NCBI GenBank assembly: GCA_050084985.1
Contig: JBITNC010000001.1
Location: 13,082,001-13,146,000, forward strand
Origin: Nageia nagi
Lineage: Eukaryota > Pinophyta
Direction of reading: 5' to 3'
DNA: 64,000 bases
Shown here in pieces: positions 10,699 through 23,416 of the stretch. The notes below the pieces were generated by a model, which was not told the DNA's origin, ran no database searches, and saw only the letters and a list, made by a program, of their open reading frames with translations. Made by a program: the position numbers and the translations under genes. How positions within the stretch are numbered: position 1 is the stretch's first letter; each line of letters opens with the position of its first letter.

Positions 10699-11771
10699 CA
10701 TCCCTTGAATCCCATTACACTAAGGGGACCATTTTAAGTACCAAGCCATTACTTAGCCATAAATAGCCTAGTAGGATGTTATTTGTGAGGTTCAGTTGTG
10801 TTGGAATTGTTGGCAACATACAAATCTATACGAACCTTTTGTTGCACATTACTGTCCTCTTGTAACTTTTCTCCCCCTTTGACAACAATGACAAAGGGTA
10901 TCCACACACTCCCCCTGAAGCCATGCACAAAGTTCTCAGACAAAAATTAATACATATAACTGTACATACAAATAGGAGCAAAGAGATATAACATAACAAG
11001 AATGCTCCCCCTGAGAATGGGCATCCAACCACTAGTCAATGCTTAGGAAGTGTGATCACTCCTAATTTCTCATGTAGGTACACAAAGATGTCTTTGGGTA
11101 GCAGTTTGGTGAAGATATTAGCCACCTGCTCTATGGTTGGAACATATTCCAACTTAACTTCTCCTTCTGCAACTTTTTCTTTTAGAAAGTGATATCTTAT
11201 CGCTATGTGCTTTGTCCTACAGTGCATTATAGGATTTTTTGAAATATTGATTGCACTAGTATTGTCACACCTGAGTGTAGTGGGATCACTAACCTGAATC
11301 CCCAAATCCTTTAGCATTTGTTTCATCCATAGGACTTGTGTGCAACATGATGTGGCTACCATATACTCTACCTCTACGATGGATAATGACACTAAATCAT
11401 GTTTCTTGCTATGCCAACTCACAAGATTATCTCCCAAGAAAAATGCACCTCCACTGGTACTCTTCCTATCATCTACACATCCTGCCCAATCTGCATCAGA
11501 ATATGCAACCAAGGTGAAATCTTCACCTTTAGGATACCAAAGTCCATACTCCATGGTACCTTGCAGGTATCTAAAAATCCTCTTTACTGGTGACACATGT
11601 TTGGCCTTTGGTGCTGCTTGATATCGTGCCACCAAACATACTGCCTGCAAAATATCTGGTCTAGTAGCTATAAGATACAAAAGACTACCAATCATCCCTT
11701 GAATCCCATTACACTAAGGGGACCATTTTAAGTACCAAGCCATTACTTAGCCATAGATAGCCTAGTAGGAT
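10699..11771. repeat. 79-bp direct duplication (10699-10777 and 11693-11771) around a copia fragment
   Basis: The two 79-bp copies differ at one position (CATAAATAG versus CATAGATAG). Between them are 915 bp of copia sequence that has no LTRs and no 5-bp duplication. The related leader in G2 (17.6 kb, minus) has only one copy of this segment and no insert, so both the insert and the duplication are specific to G1. Confidence 0.85.
10778..11692 (-). pseudogene. Ty1/copia pol 3' fragment: RNase H domain and polypurine-like tail
   Basis: Minus-strand frame 11692-11036 is open for about 218 codons and is the C-terminal part of a copia polyprotein. It starts in the RT-RNase H connection (GSLLYLIATRPDI), then YSDADWAGC and DRKSTSG with the catalytic Asp residues, a conserved LRCDNTSAI, and TKHI.IRYHFLKEKV near the end, followed by the stop. 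RNase H removes RNA from the RNA:DNA hybrid during replication. After the stop come AGGGGGAG-type purine runs (about 11000 and 10910) as in Tork/SIRE-like copia elements, but no LTR. The apparent ATG at 11695 belongs to the flanking duplication. It is uninterrupted, so it is relatively recent or was copied from a young element. Confidence 0.88.
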
Positions 11772-12037
11772 TACTATCTTACCTTGATTAAACACTTGAC
11801 TAGATAAAATATTCTAAGATAACTAAAAAAGATTAAAATATACAATTCATAATGCTCATGTTAAAAAATTAATCAAATATGCCAAAAACATAGAAAATGA
11901 TAATAACACCAAGAAGGTAAGTATTCATTTAGGTTGTTTGGTCATTGAATTATTTTCTCGTAAACATAAACTTAAAATATAAAAATATAATTACTATGTT
12001 TGATGTTTGCTTCCTTTCCATAGTATTTAAAAAAAAA

Positions 12038-14640
12038 ATGGTGCAAAATAGTTCTCAAGAAACTTTTCATGAACAAGAACCATACGATGAATACTATTTA
12101 GAAGAAAGAGGAAGTCATAGTTCTAGTAGGAATTGCTCAAGAAGAGAAACTCCTCAAAATACAAAATTTTAAGGTTTACTCAAATTCTATTAATGATGAT
12201 TTAAATGCAATTAGACAACATCTAACACAATTACAAATTCCTAATTCTTCATATGCTTATAGCCTTCCTATCAATCTAGAATAATTAAGGAGGGATAAAC
12301 AAGCAACAAATAACATAGAAGGGAAGATTCTTCTCTCACAAGCTCATTTGACTGACACCATATTTCAAAGAGGCCCTTATAAACCAAAGTATAATCATGC
12401 CAAACAATACCTTCTAGATGGATGTTTATTTCAATAATATTTAAGAAGAGATGATTATACTCCTTCCATAATATCTAGGAAAATAGAAGAATTTGATGAT
12501 CAAATTTATATACATACCATCACTCCAATGCTAGAATCAATATATCACTTCAAAGTATACAATAATCATTTTCATGCATTGAATTCAAAAACACCAACTC
12601 CTTTGTAAAGTTATAGAACACCTAAACAAGATTGTAATGTAAAGGATAATAATGACGTAACACAGTTTAAATTGTAAGAAATACTCCTATGTGCATAGGG
12701 AAGAGTATGTACCTCAAAATAATGTATGATAACAACAACAACAAGGGTCAACTCTTTATGATCAAGGGGTGAAACAAAAGGAAAAACATATCAGCTCTAT
12801 TGAACAATAATAGTTATAAGCACAACTAGTATTCAACTTACACCAAAATAAAACACCATTAATGAACCATAATAAGCAAAATGTATAAAACCAACACAAA
12901 CATGATCAAAATGGTAGGTAGAGATAGAAAAGGAAAACCCAAAGCATGATCTTTATCACCACATGGTCATGGAGTGTGTAGATATCAAGATCCTTATCTA
13001 GCCAAGAAAAAAGGAGTTTCACTTAAGAATCAATAAAATGAAATTCATGAGTATCATTTGCCTCCACACAAAATTAAGGGACAACCATATTACCCTCATA
13101 TACCATAATTACCCCTACAACCATCACATCAACCTTAACCTCCTACTCCACCATACAATGGGGTTTATTATGATGCTAAGACACCTTCTAAACAAAGGTA
13201 TGAATCATTCATAGAATATGAAGAAATATTATATATTAAGAATGAAAAATATTCTATGTACCTTAAAAATCAACTAGAAGAAAAGGATGACTTTCATTAA
13301 AGGTTAAAGGAGATTGACAAAGAATTATGTATGCAAGGTAAGCAAAAGGTATCATACAAAATAATTTATAATAAATCCATTCATCTTAGTGTCCCCAAAA
13401 AGGATATTCCTTTTAAATTTAAAATTTCAAAAATTGAACCATTTAAAGGAAAGGAAGATCCTAAAGAACATCTAAGATGATTCAAATATTCAAGTTATGT
13501 AATTGTTAATAATGATGCATTAATTCTATGTATATTTCCCATGAAATTTACTGTCCAAGCAATGGATTGGTACAACAACTTAGCAAAACATAGCATTAGT
13601 TCATATCCATAATTAGCAAATTTATTCTTGGAACATTTTAGGATCAATATCAAAGATAAAATGACTATCATTGATATTATAAGACTATAATAATTTCCAA
13701 ATGAGTTGATCACTGATTTCATCTTGATATGAAGAGTAATATTAACAAGCATACTTTATACTCTATCTCAAGAGGATTTAGTCAAAATGTTTAGCCAAAG
13801 TTATTTAAGACCTATTGCTAGTGCCCTATTAATCCAATAATATGAAACATGTGAAGAAGCCATTTCTCAGGTTGTCATAATATAAAGAGGTAAAATCCAA
13901 GATGGTGAGATAAAAACTAAGAAAAGAGAACCTTACATCAAAAATAAAAATCAAATAGAATAAATAGGTAAACCATTAATAGCTAATAAAGTTTCTATTA
14001 TTAAATAGGTTGAACCATATCCCCCATAAAATGAGGAAAAGTATTCTAGACCCAAAAGAAAGTTCACACCTTTGTTAGAATTACTCTATGATATTCTAAG
14101 AAAAATATGTGATCATCAAATAATTAGTATATAGGATGTAATATTAGAATAACCTAAATCTAAAGAAAGTATATGGTATAAAAAAAAAAAAAAAAATTTC
14201 CATTACCATCATCAAAAGGGTCATGATACAAATAAATTTAGGAAATTAAAATATAATACTCAAGATTTGATTGATAATGGGAAAATTAGAAGTTGATAAT
14301 ATTTTGTTTATCACAAACCAAAATATAGGAATCTATCAAAACCCTCTTCCTCAATATCAAGCTAATAATATCTCATTGCACCCACATAAGAACTAAGTAA
14401 CACATAAATGGAATTATGATAATTCAACCTTCATAGGAATGATCAATGTTACGATAAGAGCTCAAAAGGTACAAGGAAGATAAAATTTCATGTTAGACAA
14501 CCAACAATATGAAGTTTATATGCAACCACACATACCTAAGCCACAATTTCTTAAACTTTATATGAAGGTAGCTTTACATCAATAGTTAAAAAATTCATAA
14601 GTTAAAATATCTCTATTTGAATTATAACAACAATCCAAGA
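12038..14640 (+). pseudogene. G1 Gag (Ogre/Tat-like)
   Basis: Start ATG at 12038 after an A-run, as at the OG gag start (37945) and G2 (17323). The N-terminus reads MVQNSSQ...HEQEPYDEY. The capsid core lies at about 13390-13850 (IPFKF..SKIEPFKG..DPKEHLR and AMDWYNNL, LFLEHFRINIKDK), followed by the late Gag region. A CHHC-type end near 14200 (HYHHQKGHDTNKF) has lost its cysteines. Frames shift repeatedly and there are dozens of stops. A run of about 17 A occurs at 14178. The homologous OG gag is far better preserved, and the identification rests on side-by-side reading with it. It lies between the G1 leader and protease, as expected. Confidence 0.85.
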
Positions 14641-14654
14641 ACCATAGAGATGCA

Positions 14655-15112
14655 ATGAATCAATTACAAATGATCAAACTAAATATAAATGATCTTGAAA
14701 GCTTTATTTCTTTTGTAGGAAACACTAAAACAATTCAAAAACATACTATTATTTTCTATGATCATGAAGTTAAACATTCAAATGGGGCACATGGTCTAGA
14801 TCCACCTTTGCACATCATAGCTAAGGTAGATGGAAGAAATTTTAAAAGAATGTTAATTGATGAAGGTTTAGCTATAAACATTATTTCAATGAATGCATAC
14901 AAGAATTTGAACCTTCATTTTTCACATATTTTTGTACCATCACTATAACTAAAGGTGTTTAATGATGCTTTATGTTCAATAATTGGCTCAATTTCACTAC
15001 CCATTACTGTAGGGTCAAAAGCAATGCAAATATTATTGCAAGTAATTAAAGGAGATATTGCAATATAATATCCTTTTAGGGAGGCCTTAGATTAGGGATA
15101 TGTAATGCATCC
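14655..15112 (+). pseudogene. G1 aspartic protease
   Basis: The retropepsin cuts the polyprotein. An open segment (14655-14948) shows GLDPPLHIIAKVDGRNFKRM, then the active-site region LIDEGLAINIIS, and continues past a TAA to LPITVGSKAMQ and KGDIAI. Family members have D-x-G-S/T at this point; here it is D-E-G-L. OG reads D-E-G-S and G2 reads D-Q-G-S. The reading continues to about 15460 (ACKLDELIKG), where TRIM-A interrupts it. The continuation of this same element is at 42622-41553 on the minus strand. Confidence 0.82.
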
Positions 15113-15467
15113 CATCAACATACCATAATTATTTAAATTATATTCATAAGGGTGTAGTACATTGTGTACTTAGATATAAAAATCCATATTCACATTATAA
15201 TAATATTCATTTATCTAATGAGGTAGCCCTACCATCTACTCATTACTTTACAGCACCAATGCCAATAGAAAGAACACTGATCATTGATGTGGGTAAGGAT
15301 AATTGCACATCCTTAATTTCTTTAAAATAAAAATATGTTATCAACAAGATTCATCCAATAATAAACAAAAGGTTGATGATAATTCATAACCAAAAATAGA
15401 ATCCACACCACAAGAAATATACTCTTGGGAAGAAAAAGCATGCAAGTTAGATGAATTGATCAAAGGT

Positions 15468-17246
15468 TGATGAGGAATAATAATAATAATAAAGTCCATA
15501 ATTAGGTATATGGGATAAAATAATACTTAGATGAATTTATTTAATATCATTTAATATTGATGGTTATCTTGTAAAATTATGTCCTCAATACCATGTTCTC
15601 AATCCATGGTATTCATTAAGGTCATTTAATGTTTACAATTTTTAAATGCCTATTTATAGGCTTCTTTTTGTAATAAAATGTATTTTGGATTTCACTTTCA
15701 TTTCATTGATATCATAGTAATTCCTTCTCTTTGGGATCTTGACTCTCAAATTTATTGTCAAATCTAAGGGGGGATTGGCTTCACACCATTTCCCCCTACC
15801 AACCATCATTTGCATTTTGGATTCATTCCCATTCTCTATTGTGTCTTTTTTTTTAGATTTGAAAGATAACAAATCTTGCTTTGAATAATATCTACACTTA
15901 TCCTCATTGCTCCAGTCTGCTTTCCATATCTTGGAATAAGTGAATCCAAGGGAGAGGCCATTAATTCAAGGTTACTATTCTCCATACCTATTCCCCTCGC
16001 ACACTCCTTCTATTACAAATTGGATTTGTGTTCATCTGCTAGGTTGAGAAGATCTACAACTATATTTTGGTGATGATACAAAAAAAAGGTCCTATAATTC
16101 TCAAAATAGGATAAAAAGTTTCATGTGCATTCTACACATCTATACCTTGCTAACAATATAAAGATTGTGTAAAACGAAGCTCTAGATAAAATGTTATGGC
16201 TTCTAAAAGTTGTCTACTTTTATAAGGATTATAGGTACATTTTTCAATTTTGAAGGAGTTTTTGTCATAACTTATTCCTCATACCTCTATTTGGCATGTT
16301 GTATATTTTGTTGGATTTTTCACTTAAATATCTTTGCAATGAGGGGTTACATGGTATAGTTTTTCTCCTTTTGCTTCATGTGACTACCATCCTTTTTTGG
16401 TTGGTCTCTTTCATTAATTATTTTTCATTGATTAATGAACTTTTCATAAGGTTGTATCTTTTTCATCTAAAGTATGATTTTGGATCTATTTGAAGTATTA
16501 GTATTCAACTTTTGAGCTCTTCCTTTTTCTATACTTCCATCATCAAAGAAAATTTCATGCCCTAGTTTTAGGTTGAGGGACTCTCTTTGTATCTTTTCTT
16601 TGGTAGCTAAGTTCCATTTTCAAGATACTTAGTTTGATGCTTCAAAAGTTCTTGTAGTGTTCTATTAGTTCTTCAGGAATCAAAATTAATTGTTGGGATT
16701 ATTTTTGCAACTATCACCATTATTCATTGGACATCATACAGCATATGCATTTGGTACTCTATCACTTGGAGTTGTTCCATTCTATCATGGCCCATCGTTC
16801 CTTGGAATTTTTTATAGTTACTCTTGAGAAGAAAAGAGTCATAGTTGACATTCCAGAAATTTTGTGGTCATTATTTTGGCTCTCCTATATTACTTCATTC
16901 TTCATCATTGGATATTGAATCAAATCAATAGCTTTGTATCTTATTCATTTGGGTTTTCTTCTCAACCCCTCCTCCTAAGCTTTCATGAACAAAGCTCTAG
17001 TTGTTTGGAGGAATGATGAGGAATAATACTAATAATAAATTCCATAATTATATGTGATAAATTAATGCTTAAATACATTTATTTAATATCATTTAATTTT
17101 TATGGTTGTATTTTAAAATATATCCTCAATACTATATTCTCAAACCATGGTATTTGTTGGGGTCATTTAATATTTACGGTTTGTAAATGCCTATTTATAG
17201 GCTTCTCTTTGTAATAAAATGTATTATGGATTTAACTTCCATATCA
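15468..17246 (+). mobile_element. TRIM-A: short non-coding LTR element (1779 bp)
   Basis: Two direct repeats, 15468-15705 (238 bp) and 17014-17246 (233 bp), both starting TGATGAGGAATAAT and ending in CA. Just inside the first is TTGATATCATAG (15706-15717), a decayed form of the initiator-Met tRNA PBS TGGTATCAGAGC. A purine-rich TTTGGAGGAA precedes the second. The 1308-bp interior encodes nothing recognisable and shares about 250 bp at its left and about 90 bp at its right with TRIM-B. The flanks have no matching target duplication (AAGGT left, CTTTC right) and belong to different host elements in opposite orientation. Confidence 0.85.
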
Positions 17247-17323
17247 CTTTCTCTTTCCTCTAAATGATATTCATCATATGGTTCTTGCTCTTGACAAGCC
17301 CTTTGAGAACAAGTATGAACCAT
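17247..17323 (-). pseudogene. G2 Gag N-terminus, truncated at TRIM-A
   Basis: ATG at 17323 (minus). Twenty-five codons begin MVHTCSQRACQEQEPYDEYH, matching G1 Gag from 12038 (HEQEPYDEY). The reading breaks exactly at the outer end of TRIM-A, after EERE. The rest of this Gag resumes at 43400 on the plus strand beyond TRIM-B, at the homologous codon. Confidence 0.85.
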
Positions 17324-19041
17324 CTTCTCTTTCTTTTTAATTTTATTTTTTATGTTTTGATTTTTTTAACAAACTAAAAGAAAAAAAACAAACATAGCAA
17401 TTCTATTTTTTATCTTTTGAATTTATGTTTGTGAGGAAAATAATTAAATACATAAACAACCTACATGCATACTTAAGCTTTTCGTGTGATTATCTTTTTC
17501 TACCTTTTTGGTATATTGAATTAATCTTTTTAATAGGAGCATTGTGAATTTGTATGTTTTAATCTTTTTAATTTTCCTATATTATTTTATCCAGTCAAGT
17601 GCTTGATCAAGGTAGGTTAGTAATCCTATTAGGCTATCTAGGGCTAAGTAATAGCTTGATACTTAAAGTGGTCCCCTTAGTGAAAAGGGGTTCAAATAAT
17701 ATTGTTAAAAACTACCTCAATGATTAAATCCAAGTATAGCCCACTTTTTAATAGTCATTCAACAAAAAGTCATGATGTTTAACCTATTAGCATGATATTC
17801 ATATCTAGGTTTTGGCTCTAAGGGTCATTGTATTTTATCAGTGGGAACATAAGAGAATAAGAACCAATGGTTGGTAATAACCTCCAACTCATGCATGTTT
17901 ATTTTTCTAGGCCTTATGAATATGCATTTAATCAAAACAAGGTACTCATGGATGCAAATTCTAACCCTCCCAATCATATATGTCCATTGATTAAATTTTT
18001 TTTAATTTGATCCAAACAATATTTTAATTAGTGTGTAACTTAATTTAGATAATCCATGAGATTTATTTCCTTTTAATGAGGTTCATTAACCCTTCTAATA
18101 ATGGAAGTATTAAGTGTGGTTTATTATCTCTTCTTACAAGTCACAATCTCCTTTGATCATCTTTCGAATTGGTAAGGGAAGATAAGTAATAAGCCTTTAA
18201 TGTGTATAAATTTCCTTTTTAATATAATTTAATTTTCCCCTTTTTATGAGTCACAATCCTTTGATCACCTTTCGATGTGGTAAGACATACAACTAAGAGT
18301 ATTAATGTGTAAATGTAACCACCAAATTCATTAACCAATTGAATGCATCCTATTCTATGTTAAACTCGATTCATTCACATTAAGGTCATTTCAAATTTAA
18401 TGATGGTTAATTACCCCTTCCAAGTGTGAAAGTAACTTAATGTAAATTTGTTTACCAAATTAGTGTAATAATGTAAAAAAGTAAAAGTTCATTTACCCTT
18501 TTTTTATCAAGTCCATTCTGGTCACCTCAAATCATTTTTTAGCACAAAGGGAGAGCATATGTATAAAGATAAAAAAAATTATTATGTGAGTTGGTTTGAT
18601 TTATATGATTGATACCCAAAAAAAAGTAAATAAAATTTTAAAACTAAACAAAAATAATGCATTTTTACTATTAATATTAATTGCCCTCCCATACATGCAC
18701 TTTAAGCAAAGGAATCGCAAACAAGGGTTTCATTTTTTATTCCCATCCTTAATTCCTCAACTGTGCTTATTGTATCGATAAGAATAAATAATTCAACCTA
18801 TATCCTTAATTGTTGGCATTTTGATCTAGTCACTGGCATCCTAATTTGGTTATCGATGTTTGATGCCTAATTGTTGGCAACTTTGTAACTCTATCTTGGA
18901 AATACATAAAATAATAGAACATAATTACCTTAGATACCACATGACATAAACTAAAAAAGCAACCATAAAAACATGGAAAACCCCCCTTTGTTTTATCATT
19001 TATGTTGTTTGCATGCGAGGGCCTTCCTTCTAATGCTAGAA
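17324..19041 (-). other. G2 untranslated leader
   Basis: Reverse complement of the G1 leader without the copia insert. It ends at the LTR boundary with the same PBS-side bases (19041 leftward, CTAGCATTAGAAGGAAGG-like). The hairpin repeats are at about 18180-18130 and 18290-18243. No coding sequence is seen. Confidence 0.75.
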
Positions 19042-19329
19042 TGTACTACCCAAAAAGTAACACTATTAGCAAACAAGACAAGATATATTAAAAATAAATA
19101 TAACATTCTTTATTACTCTTGAATAAACCATAATTTGTACAATTATGAATGCCTTGATTCATTTTTCCTTACCAAAAGGGATTTTATAAAATAGTTTCTT
19201 AGCCTTTTTGGCTATTTACAGAGTCATCAACGTCCTGGTGCAATTGTTAGGTTATTGATGTTGGTTGCTTGATGATTAATGCATTTATTCAATGATTGAT
19301 GTTGGTTGCTCAATGATTGATGTAGTTGT

Positions 19330-20166
19330 TGTTACAGTGAAAATAGAGTTGGAATGTAGAATAACATAAAATAGAATTATTCTTAGATTTTCACTGAACT
19401 TCAAATTATGTAAAACAGGTAGAAATGTTGTAATTGTAAATTGATATTGATTTTCAGCTCAAACTAAATTTTCCCTTGGAAGGGACTTTTACAAATGCCA
19501 TTTGCCAAAATGAGCATATTAGATCTTCATTGTTTTTGATTTGCTTGCTTCTCTCCTTGATATGGACAACCTGTAAATCCTACACACATGCAAAAGACAA
19601 TAACATCAAAGCATCTATGTATGACATGTATTAAATTGAAGCTAGCATAAAACAATAAAAGGTATGAGCTCACAAGATTTTGGCAACATTACCCTACTTC
19701 AAAAATGGGTCCCTATTGCTTTGTTTTGGCTTCTATTTATAGATTTTGGGTGAGATTTTCCAAGGCTGGTAAGGGGGAGTGAAAAGCCACCATAGGTTGT
19801 AACTGACCCCCTCTATCCACATCATCTTGGAAGAATGAGATGTTACAACTTTCTTTTATTATTTTTTATTTCTGTTCGACTATTACAGAGTCACTGGCGA
19901 TTACAAGGCAGATGCCAGCGATCATCCTAAAATGCCGGTGATTGTTTTGGGTCACTGGTGACTGGTTTTCAATTTTTATAACAATATTAAAGTGACTACC
20001 AAATAGCCAATTTTTATCGAAAAAGGGTCATGTGACCACTCATTTTGCATGTACATGATGAGAGCTATCCAATAATATGGTTTTTAAACCTATTTTATAT
20101 TGTCACAAAGAGTTATGATTATTTCAATGTTTACTAGTTAAAAAGGGACATTTTTAGGTGTCTACA
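19330..20166 (-). repeat. OG 3' LTR (837 bp)
   Basis: Starts (minus) TGTAGACACC at 20166 and ends TAACA at 19330. The TATA word CTATAAATAG is at 19742-19733. A short CACTGGCGA-type microrepeat is at 19905-19975. Confidence 0.92.
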
Positions 20167-20182
20167 TTTTGCCCCTTTTTGA
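20167..20182 (-). promoter_or_regulatory. OG polypurine tract
   Basis: On the minus strand AAAAAAGGGGCAAAA immediately precedes the 3' LTR start. This is the normal place for the plus-strand primer of an LTR element. Confidence 0.7.
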
Positions 20183-22722
20183 ATTATCAATTGAAAATAC
20201 GGTTGATGATTTCAAAAATATAGAATGAGAAGCTTTATTGCTTGATTGTTTATTGTTGTTTTTTTATGATATAAGTCTTGACTCAATTTCTTAGATGAAT
20301 CAAAATTTTGATTTATCAAATTATGATAAAATATGTTTTCTTTTAACATTTGATGTAGTTTTGAAAACAAATTTGAATATACTTCAGAAGTGACTATTTT
20401 TGGTATGACAATGTGTTGAGCTTGTGTGATAGTTGCATGACATCTCTATTATGTCATTTTGCATGTCTAAGCACACATGTACCATATAAGTTTTCTTTAG
20501 TATATGAGTTTTGATGGTGTTTTCCTTTATCCTGACAACGGGGTTTCAAGATGATCTCCTGTAACAATGATACATCATATTTTATCGTATTTTGATTTTC
20601 TTGACCAATTTAAGGTTATTTTTGAGAAATTTTTAATATTCTCATGACTATTCACAAACACGACATTTTACTTACAATCATCAACGTTTAGTGACGGTCA
20701 TCGGCATCCGTCCTCCAGTCATCGACGTTTCTCCATTGGATGTAAGTAAAAAGAAAAAGTTTTAACTTTTTCTTATTCATTTCTTTTCTAGCTGTCACTC
20801 TCATTGTCAGCTAGAACTAGTTTCTATTGTAATTTCATTGATTTCCAACCATTGATATTCATTACAATCACCATGCCTCCACGTAGATGCTCCACTGGAT
20901 GTTCTCGACCTATCTGAGAAGAGTTAGGGTTTTGAAATAACTTTATTTTTTTTTATTTTTTGTTTATAATTTGTAATTTAACTATTTAATTTCAAAATTG
21001 AAACTGTGAATGACGTTTAGAAGTTATTTTGATTATTTCCATTGGATAAAATTTGTAGATTAGGCTTTTATTTCTATTTTTTGTAAAAAAATTTATAATT
21101 CGACCGCAGTCACCGACCTAGGCCGAATGGATGATAGAATCGTCGGCATTTGGAATGCGAACACCGATGAGTAAATGTCACAAATTAGAAATGCTAGCAT
21201 TTTAGTATGAAATGCCATTTTTTTTTTGAGCTGAACTTTTTAACATTACACAGGTTCGAGACATATTTGAGCCTCGAGGTAGATATCCCTCGATTCTATT
21301 GGAGGGTAGAGATTTTCTAGGTCCAGTTGATCATACTTTTTTTAGGTCAATTGGTTTTAGAGTGGGACCACACATGGGTCATATTCATTGGGAGTATCCT
21401 TTATTAGCTGCATTATTAGACAGATGGGACGTAGTGACATGTACTTTTCATCTTTTGACAAGGGAGATGACTGTCACAATGGAGGATATACATAGATTGT
21501 ATAGACTCCCCATTCATGGACAGAGGATTTTGCCTATGGTGGATAGAATAGGAGCTTTACCCGCTATTTCTTATTTATATGGGGCCGCTCGGTTAATACT
21601 ATTATTTTTGAGATTATCTCAGGTGGCATCCGATACTACTAGTATTGGATGGAGGATCAGCAGGGGGTGATCCATTTTTCATACTTGATGGGTTTAGTAC
21701 AGTGTTATGCTCTCCTTGATACTGGCAGTGGGAGGTTTCCATGGTCATTATTACCCATTATTGTAGATATGATATAGCATGGTACAGTGTATGCTTGGGC
21801 ACCTACACTATTAGCTCAGATTTATAGAGAGCTATTCTTTTATTCTCAGGGGCATAGGGCCTCTTTATCCATTACTATCACCTTGCAGGTGTGGGCTTAT
21901 AAGCATATAGCTGTGGCTCATCCTCCAGGATTACCGATGCCTAGGTTTGGTAGCCACTTGGATTACGAGGTTGGCATAGTCAGATGGCATGATGATTTTT
22001 ATATTCACCCATTAGATGGACTTCATCGAGATGTGAGTTATTATCACCACCTAATTAGTCACTTGATTCCAGATCAAGTGAGATTCAGACCTTATCATTT
22101 GTATCCCATTTGGAGAGAGCTTGCAGCTGAGCTTACTGGTATTCGATAGCCACATGTTTTGAGTGGTCATCGGGTAGATTTTTTGGAGTATTTTCATTTT
22201 GAGAGAGTGCACCATTAGTTTGTCTTAGTTTAGGATGTGCCTACACCATCAGTGCCATATTAGTGTGAGGGCATTATCTCAGCAGATGGTGTACAGCTAT
22301 TGGTTTATGCAGAGCCTGATCCTACTCAGGAGGAGGGATCCTTGGAGGGTGATATCAGGGAGGATGATGTTGGGGTGTCTAAGGCATTCAAGGCCTGGTG
22401 GGAGGAGGGAGATGATGGCCTAGAGGGTGGATTGGAGGGTCAACACATTCATTAGCACATCAATGTTATTGAGGAGTTGGGTGCTGCAGCAGGAGAGGGA
22501 GAGGTAGGCGAGGAGCCTACAAGAGCGAAGGCTATGGGAGAGGAGACTGCTGGTAAGGAGGTCATGGTAGATTCTCCTGAGGAGTTAGCTCTTGAGGAGG
22601 AGGCTATGGGTGTAGGTGAGGAGGGAGCTACCCCAGAGGTTGCACACAGAGTCGAGGAGGTTCCTACTACATAGGTTCCTAGCATTGATACTTTGCTAGG
22701 AGATATTTATGAGCTGAGATAC

Positions 22723-23036
22723 TGAGAGAACTATAATGTTCTATATTACTCATAAAAATGAGTTACATATATAGGCTTTGTGAGCCATTACAAGAAAAGC
22801 TAAATGGTTGAGATGCAATATTCTCACACCATAACAAATATCACAAATAGCACACCTACGTGAACTACAAGACAATAAGTGATGCCTATCTAACAAATAG
22901 GCTAAGTATGGAATATGGTCAACATAGACCAAATATTCCTCACAAGCTAATATTAATACTTTAGGAAATACTCTTAATCCTAATTAATTAATCTATTAAC
23001 TTAGGACTTAGGGATATGTAGGGTATAATTCCAACA
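22723..23036 (-). repeat. C1 3' LTR (314 bp)
   Basis: Begins (minus) TGTTGGAATTATACCC and ends CTCTCA. It matches 26585-26898 with three substitutions. Confidence 0.95.
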
Positions 23037-23416
23037 TTCTCCCTTTAATGCTAAGTAACTCATGCAAGAGTTCTTAAGCATTACAAAGTTGGATGAAACA
23101 TAACCTTTTTCATTTCCTCCAATCATACAAAAGAAAATCAAAATTTTTGATAAATAAGTGATGGCATTCCTTCCACTTTCTAAGTAGGATCTCTTCCATT
23201 GTTGATGTTGCTCCTTCATTGAGTGCCTCCTTTTGTTGAGTAGCTCCCCCTTCAACAAAAATCTCTCCATATGTGATTTTAATCAACCACACTCTTTCAT
23301 CTCTTGGATGGTCTTAAAACCATGCTTTTAGTGGCATTCCATAAATTCTATAAGTATTAGTTTTCAAGAACCAATCTCTCTCACAATGGTGTTTGAACCA
23401 TTCTTTCATCTCTCTC

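Larger units (their letters stand above)
9251..12037 (+). other. G1 untranslated leader with PBS region and hairpin repeats
   Basis: Internal region from the LTR end to the gag start. The first 20 bases (9251-9270, TTCTAGCATTAGAAGGAGGG) match the first bases inside the OG 5' LTR (39855 leftward) and the G2 LTR (19041 leftward), so this is the PBS side. The leader is about 1.8 kb once the 0.9-kb copia insert is removed. It has three repeats at about 10024-10083, 10110-10168 and 10218-10278, each with CCTTACC, a short hairpin, GGT(C)RAAGG and a TGTGACT-like word. No gene is seen in it. Confidence 0.65.

Noticed and set aside
11340-11621. Plus-strand frames overlapping the copia fragment
   Set aside because: They are antisense shadows of a clear RNase H coding frame on the minus strand.
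14178-14196. A-run as a LINE or processed pseudogene tail
   Set aside because: It sits inside G1 gag with homologous Gag sequence on both sides and no target duplication.
15468-17246. TRIM-A as an ordinary insertion at one site
   Set aside because: Flanking 5-mers do not match and the two flanks come from different elements in opposite orientation; the inversion model explains both.
23110-23292. Small minus-strand frames near the C1 3' LTR
   Set aside because: They overlap one another, run toward the polypurine tract and LTR, and show no recognisable motif.
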